Shown: one piece after another, positions 6,362-8,896 of the stretch | How the letters are laid out: every line of letters starts with the position of its first letter | Numbering within the stretch: position 1 is the first letter of the stretch | Assembly: GCA_014359855.1 (NCBI GenBank) | Contig: JACIYQ010000007.1 | Span: forward strand, 1-8,896 | Source of the DNA: Parvibaculum sp. | GTDB taxonomy: Bacteria; Pseudomonadota; Alphaproteobacteria; Parvibaculales; Parvibaculaceae | Reading direction: 5' to 3' | Length of the DNA stretch: 8,896 nt | Notes under the pieces: model-generated | What the model was told of the DNA's origin: nothing | Database searches by the model: none | The model's input: the letters and a program-made list of their open reading frames with translations, nothing else | Translations under genes and position numbers: made by a program

Positions 6362-7171
6362 ATGCGGTTCGAACGGTTAGTGCCTGTAATTGCTGCTCTT
6401 TTTGCTGCCGGTAGCGGCGCCGCCGCCGCGGCACCCGCGCTCCAGATGCACCGCGCGGTCTACGATCTTTCGCTCGGCCACACGCAGCCGGTGAGCGACG
6501 TGACGGGCATCGAAGGGCGCATGGTCGTCGAGTGGCGAGGGGGTCCGGCCTGCGGCGGCTATACCTCCCTGCAACGTGTCGTGACGCGAATTGGCGTTCT
6601 GGATCAAGGACTTGTGAGCAACGATGTGCGCCTGAGCTACTGGGAAGCGGCGGATGGCAGCGAGTTCCGGTTCACGCGGACGGAGTATACGAATGGCGAG
6701 CTGACGGACCGCCAGGACGGCACGGCGACGCGCGAAAAGTCGGGTGAAATCAAGGTGTTACGGGAGGGCGGGGAGGCCGTGACCATGCCGCCCGAGACGC
6801 TTTTCCCGATGGCGTTCAACCTGGCGCTGATCGAAAAAGCGCAAGCGGGACAAAGGGTTTTCAGCCGTCCGCTGTTCGACGGGACGGAGGAACTGGAAAA
6901 TCCGACAACGGTTTTCATCGGAAAAACCCTTTCGGCTCAAGGGCTTGACGCCAAGGTGGCAGGCAAGGGCAAGGCGCTTGGCGAGATGGAGCCCTGGCCG
7001 GTGCGCATCAGCTATTTCGACCCGGCGGAGAAGGAGGGCGTGCCGACCTTCGAGATGGGATATCTCTTATTTCCCAACGGGATATCGGCCACGCTGTCGC
7101 TCGACTATCTCGATGTCGAGGTGAAGGGAAGGCTCAGCGAGATCACCTATTTCGATCCGGACGCCTGCTGA
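6362..7171 (+). CDS. eipB: EipB-family periplasmic cell-envelope integrity protein (DUF1849/PF08904)
   Basis: This 269-residue protein has a Sec signal peptide (MRFERL, hydrophobic run, alanine-rich end near residue 24) and matches the alphaproteobacterial DUF1849 family, whose Brucella member EipB supports envelope integrity and stress resistance through a beta-spiral fold. Visible family features are HRAVYDLSLGH at 30-40, IEGRMVVEWRGGPACGGYT at 50-68, FPMAFNLALIEKAQAGQRVFS starting near 147, an LFDGTEE segment, and SLDYLDVEVKGRLSEITYF near the end. The only two cysteines of the mature protein are Cys64 and Cys269, the latter being the final residue. They match the conserved disulfide described for the family. 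ATG 6362 follows CGGAAGACAAG. The gene is monocistronic with a terminator 18 bases after its stop. Confidence 0.9.
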   Translation: MRFERLVPVIAALFAAGSGAAAAAPALQMHRAVYDLSLGHTQPVSDVTGIEGRMVVEWRGGPACGGYTSLQRVVTRIGVLDQGLVSNDVRLSYWEAADGSEFRFTRTEYTNGELTDRQDGTATREKSGEIKVLREGGEAVTMPPETLFPMAFNLALIEKAQAGQRVFSRPLFDGTEELENPTTVFIGKTLSAQGLDAKVAGKGKALGEMEPWPVRISYFDPAEKEGVPTFEMGYLLFPNGISATLSLDYLDVEVKGRLSEITYFDPDAC

Positions 7172-7188
7172 CTGTCACAATCCGCGGG

Positions 7189-7208
7189 GGCGGTTTTCCG
7201 CCGTTTTT
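7189..7208 (+). terminator. Rho-independent terminator of eipB
   Basis: GGCGG, a TTTT loop and CCGCC form a perfect 5-base stem, followed by G and five T. It lies 18 bases after the eipB stop on the plus strand and is a standard intrinsic terminator, though its stem is short. Confidence 0.75.
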
Positions 7209-7224
7209 CGCGAGCAGCTTGCGA

Positions 7225-7253
7225 CTGTCATCGTAATGTCATCGAACTGTCAC
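7225..7253 (+). promoter_or_regulatory. PHO box: three PhoB-type direct repeats
   Basis: Three 7-base units, CTGTCAT (7225-7231), ATGTCAT (7236-7242) and CTGTCAC (7247-7253), are separated by 4-base spacers CGTA and CGAA, giving an exact 11-base period. This is the known architecture of PhoB sites (tandem CTGTCAT-like repeats), and the spacers resemble those of rhizobial PHO boxes. A further single CTGTCAC lies at 7172-7178, out of phase. The repeats point rightwards, which would drive transcription antisense to the end of dinB; the expected -10 position holds only a poor TAGACG (7263-7268). The location between two convergent 3' ends is unexpected. Confidence 0.65.
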
Positions 7254-7257
7254 AAAC

Positions 7258-7271
7258 GTCCGTAGACGGAC
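7258..7271. terminator. Small perfect hairpin after dinB
   Basis: GTCCG, loop TAGA, CGGAC form a perfect 5-base stem 14 bases past the dinB stop. On the minus strand it is followed by GTTTG only, so as an intrinsic terminator for dinB it is weak. It abuts the PHO box. Confidence 0.3.
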
Positions 7272-7285
7272 TTATCCCCGCCTCG

Positions 7286-8566
7286 TCACTTTTTCCGATC
7301 CGGGCTCATGCCGCGTCCCTTGACGATGGACTTGTCCCCGAATTTCGCGCGCAGACGGTCCATCGCGCGTTCGGCGTCCGCGCGGCGCGTCGCGGCGGGG
7401 TCGAGCATGTCCGGCGGGTCGGCAAGATCGCCATCGGCGAGACCGGAAATCCCCACTCCCAACAGACGAAAACTTATCCCCGTGGCCTCGCGTGCGAGGA
7501 GGGGCGAGGCGATACGGTAGATCACCTCGGCCAACTGAGTGGGATCGGGCAGCGTTTGACTCCGTGTACGGAGTTTAAAATCGCCCGTCTTGAGCTTCAG
7601 CACGACGGTCGAACCCGAGAGTCCCGCCGCCTTGGCGCGCGTGGCGACCTTCTCGCAGAGCGGCCAGAGAATGCGATCGAGCTCGGCCTTGTCCCTTATG
7701 TCGCGCATGAAGGTCGTTTCGGCGGAAATGCTCTTTGCTTCGTGAGCGGGCTCGACATGGCGGCTGTCCAGCCCGCGCGACAAACGGTAAAGGCGGCTTC
7801 CCATGGACCCGAAGCGCGCCATGAGATCGTTTTCCTCCATCTTCTGGAGCTGGGCGATGCGCGTGATGCCGTCGCGCGCGAGTTTCGTTTCGAGCGCCTT
7901 GCCGACGCCCCAGATCATGGAGACGGGCTTCGAGGCGAGGAAGGACATGGTTTCCTCGCGGCCGATGACGGCGAAGCCGCGCGGCTTGTCGAGATCGGAG
8001 GCCATCTTGGCGAGGAACTTGTTGTGGGAAAGGCCGACGGAAACGGTGATACCGATTTCCTCCTCGATGCGCTTTGCGAGGCGGCCCATGCTGACGGCGG
8101 GGCTTGCGTGATGCAGGCGCTCGGTGCCGGAGAGATCGAGAAAGGCCTCGTCGATGGAGACCGGTTCGACGAGGGGTGTCAGGTCGCGCATCAGCGCGCG
8201 GACGTCGCGCGCAACGCGTGCGTATTTTGCCATGTCGGGTTTCACGACGACGGCGTCCGGGCAGGCGGCGAGCGCCTTGAACATGGGCATGGCGGAGCGT
8301 ACCCCGCGAATGCGCGCGATGTAGCAGCAGGTGGAGACGACACCGCGCGTGCCGCCACCGACGATGAGGGGCTTGTCGCGAAGCTCCGGATTGTCGCGCT
8401 TCTCGACGGCGGCATAGAAGGCGTCGCAATCCATGTGGGCGACGGAAAGCGCGTGAAGTTCGGGGTGGAAGAGAAGACGCGGCCGGCGGCAGGCAGGACA
8501 ACGCTCCGCGCCTTCAGGCACGGGAGAGAAGCAGTCGCGGCAGAAGCCTTGGGGTGCGGTGGTCAT
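7286..8566 (-). CDS. dinB: DNA polymerase IV (Y-family) with N-terminal zinc ribbon
   Basis: This 426-residue translesion polymerase of the DinB branch carries a four-cysteine zinc ribbon before the polymerase domain: Cys9 and Cys12, then Cys23 and Cys26. The ribbon is characteristic of rhizobial-type DinB and absent from E. coli Pol IV. Catalytic acidic residues are Asp46 in MDCDAFYAAVE, and Asp139 and Glu140 in SIDEAFLDLSG. Tyr51 occupies the steric-gate position. Further landmarks are GLSHNKFLAKMASDLDKP (palm) and WGVGKALETKL (thumb HhH). The ORF ends KGRGMSPDRKK, with no obvious terminal beta-clamp peptide like the LVLGL of E. coli. The ATG at 8564-8566 has no recognisable Shine-Dalgarno, but the zinc ribbon requires a start at or very near it. 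No good LexA box is seen upstream. Confidence 0.94.
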   Translation of the reverse strand: MTTAPQGFCRDCFSPVPEGAERCPACRRPRLLFHPELHALSVAHMDCDAFYAAVEKRDNPELRDKPLIVGGGTRGVVSTCCYIARIRGVRSAMPMFKALAACPDAVVVKPDMAKYARVARDVRALMRDLTPLVEPVSIDEAFLDLSGTERLHHASPAVSMGRLAKRIEEEIGITVSVGLSHNKFLAKMASDLDKPRGFAVIGREETMSFLASKPVSMIWGVGKALETKLARDGITRIAQLQKMEENDLMARFGSMGSRLYRLSRGLDSRHVEPAHEAKSISAETTFMRDIRDKAELDRILWPLCEKVATRAKAAGLSGSTVVLKLKTGDFKLRTRSQTLPDPTQLAEVIYRIASPLLAREATGISFRLLGVGISGLADGDLADPPDMLDPAATRRADAERAMDRLRAKFGDKSIVKGRGMSPDRKK

Positions 8567-8790
8567 GGGTGGGCCGGAGGTGGCCGAAGCACAATCGATA
8601 AAAGCGGCGATGTCTTACCGTACATCTGCAACGGAAGTGAACACCCTTAATGATGTACCTTCGCTTTGACCTTATTCATTGGTTTCAGAATTTTATAGTG
8701 TCGTGCCGTCGCGCCAAAAATTCAGGCTCAGGACTCATTGATTGATCCCACTGCTGTCCGGTTTAATTTTCAATCCCGAATTTAACCGTC
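8567..8790. other. Non-coding region upstream of dinB
   Basis: No credible gene. On the minus strand a -10-like TATAAA (8692-8697) could serve dinB with a leader of roughly 115 bases, but the segment 17 bases upstream (TTTTTG) is a poor -35. On the plus strand TTGACC (8666-8671) resembles a -35 without a properly spaced -10. A perfect 7-base inverted repeat, GTACATC (8620-8626) and GATGTAC (8652-8658), encloses 25 bases and could be an operator or a leader hairpin of the dinB transcript. Confidence 0.4.
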
Positions 8791-8896
8791 ATGACCCGGC
8801 CCTCCTTCAAACTTTTTTGGCGGGTCATCCACGCCTGCCCCGGCGAAAGCCGGGGTCTTTCTTTCCTGCCTTCCGTGCCGCAAAGACGTGGATGGC
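8791..8896. repeat. Intergenic palindromic repeat-like element, cut by window edge
   Basis: Nested dyads fill this segment. CATCCACG (8826-8833) pairs with CGTGGATG (8887-8894), extendable by one wobble and one G-C pair to the last base. ATGACCCG (8791-8798) pairs with CGGGTCAT (8821-8828), sharing bases with the first dyad, so the two folds exclude each other. An inner GC hairpin lies at 8838-8855. Such GTCATCCACG/CCCCGGC palindromes resemble dispersed intergenic repeats of alphaproteobacteria; copy number cannot be judged here. Confidence 0.5.
8838..8855 (+). terminator. Perfect hairpin with GAAA tetraloop and pyrimidine tail
   Basis: CCCCGGC, GAAA, GCCGGGG form a 7-base GC stem closed by a GNRA tetraloop, followed on the plus strand by TCTTTCTTTCC. 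It could terminate plus-strand transcripts. No gene in the window needs it, so it may instead be the core of the repeat element. Confidence 0.4.

Noticed and set aside
8628..8642. Candidate LexA box upstream of dinB
   Set aside because: On the minus strand it reads GTTC-N6-GTTG, wrong in spacing and in one base against the alphaproteobacterial GTTC-N7-GTTC consensus.
7556..8650. 364-codon open frame on the plus strand opposite dinB
   Set aside because: It is antisense to an unmistakable DinB with full catalytic motifs. Its translation is low-complexity, rich in Gly, Ala, Asp and His, as expected for the complement of GC-rich coding sequence, and no domain is visible.
8666..8698. Plus-strand promoter (TTGACC with an AT-rich stretch downstream)
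   Set aside because: The -10 candidates lie 19-23 bases from TTGACC or match poorly at 17, and no gene follows on the plus strand within the window.
1..8896. CRISPR array, tRNA/rRNA, insertion sequence, toxin-antitoxin or defence island
   Set aside because: I looked for regularly spaced repeats, transposase motifs, tRNA-like cloverleaf segments and small paired ORFs and saw none. The only repeats are the intragenic duplication, the PHO units and the right-edge palindrome.

Overview
The window looks like ordinary chromosomal sequence of an alphaproteobacterium, probably in the Hyphomicrobiales (Rhizobiales) sphere. The base composition is GC-rich and the gene set fits: an EipB/DUF1849 periplasmic protein with its two-cysteine signature, a DinB polymerase with the N-terminal zinc ribbon usual in rhizobial homologues, a PF04339 FemAB-like acyltransferase, and a rhizobial-type Pho box. 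No phage, transposase, CRISPR array, RNA gene or recognisable defence system is visible.

Layout, left to right. Positions 1-1079 (minus) hold the 5' part of a beta-propeller lipoprotein gene with a near-identical internal duplication; its 3' end lies beyond the left edge. Upstream of it on the same strand, close together, are a HIT-family hydrolase (1146-1565), a FemAB-like N-acyltransferase (1568-2764) and a RidA-family deaminase (2792-3259). These read as one operon, in the order ridA-like, femAB-like, HIT, and possibly the propeller gene. A divergent promoter region at 3260-3351 separates them from agmatine deiminase (aguA, 3352-4392, plus). AguA meets a GGDEF diguanylate cyclase (4397-5119, minus) tail to tail with a 4-base gap. 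A 181-base spacer then leads to a D-2-hydroxyacid dehydrogenase (5301-6266, minus), which diverges from eipB (6362-7171, plus). eipB converges on dinB (7286-8566, minus). The last 330 bases are non-coding and end in a repeat-like inverted structure cut by the window edge.

The genes are mostly housekeeping and stress functions: nucleotide phosphoramidate hydrolysis, reactive-imine clearance, agmatine catabolism to N-carbamoylputrescine, c-di-GMP synthesis, reduction of 2-ketoacids, envelope integrity and translesion synthesis. No single pathway joins them all. AguA and RidA both act in amine/imine nitrogen metabolism, but linking them here is only inference from adjacency.

The points most worth a second look are: (1) the propeller lipoprotein, whose gene carries two 96%-identical tracts (12 mismatches in 327 aligned bases, 9 of them silent), one with a clean 96-base in-frame deletion between short LAW-coding repeats; (2) a three-unit PHO box with exact 11-base periodicity lying between the 3' ends of two convergent genes, where no promoter is expected; (3) a possible 12-codon leader ORF overlapping the lipoprotein start codon; (4) the palindromic repeat at the right edge.
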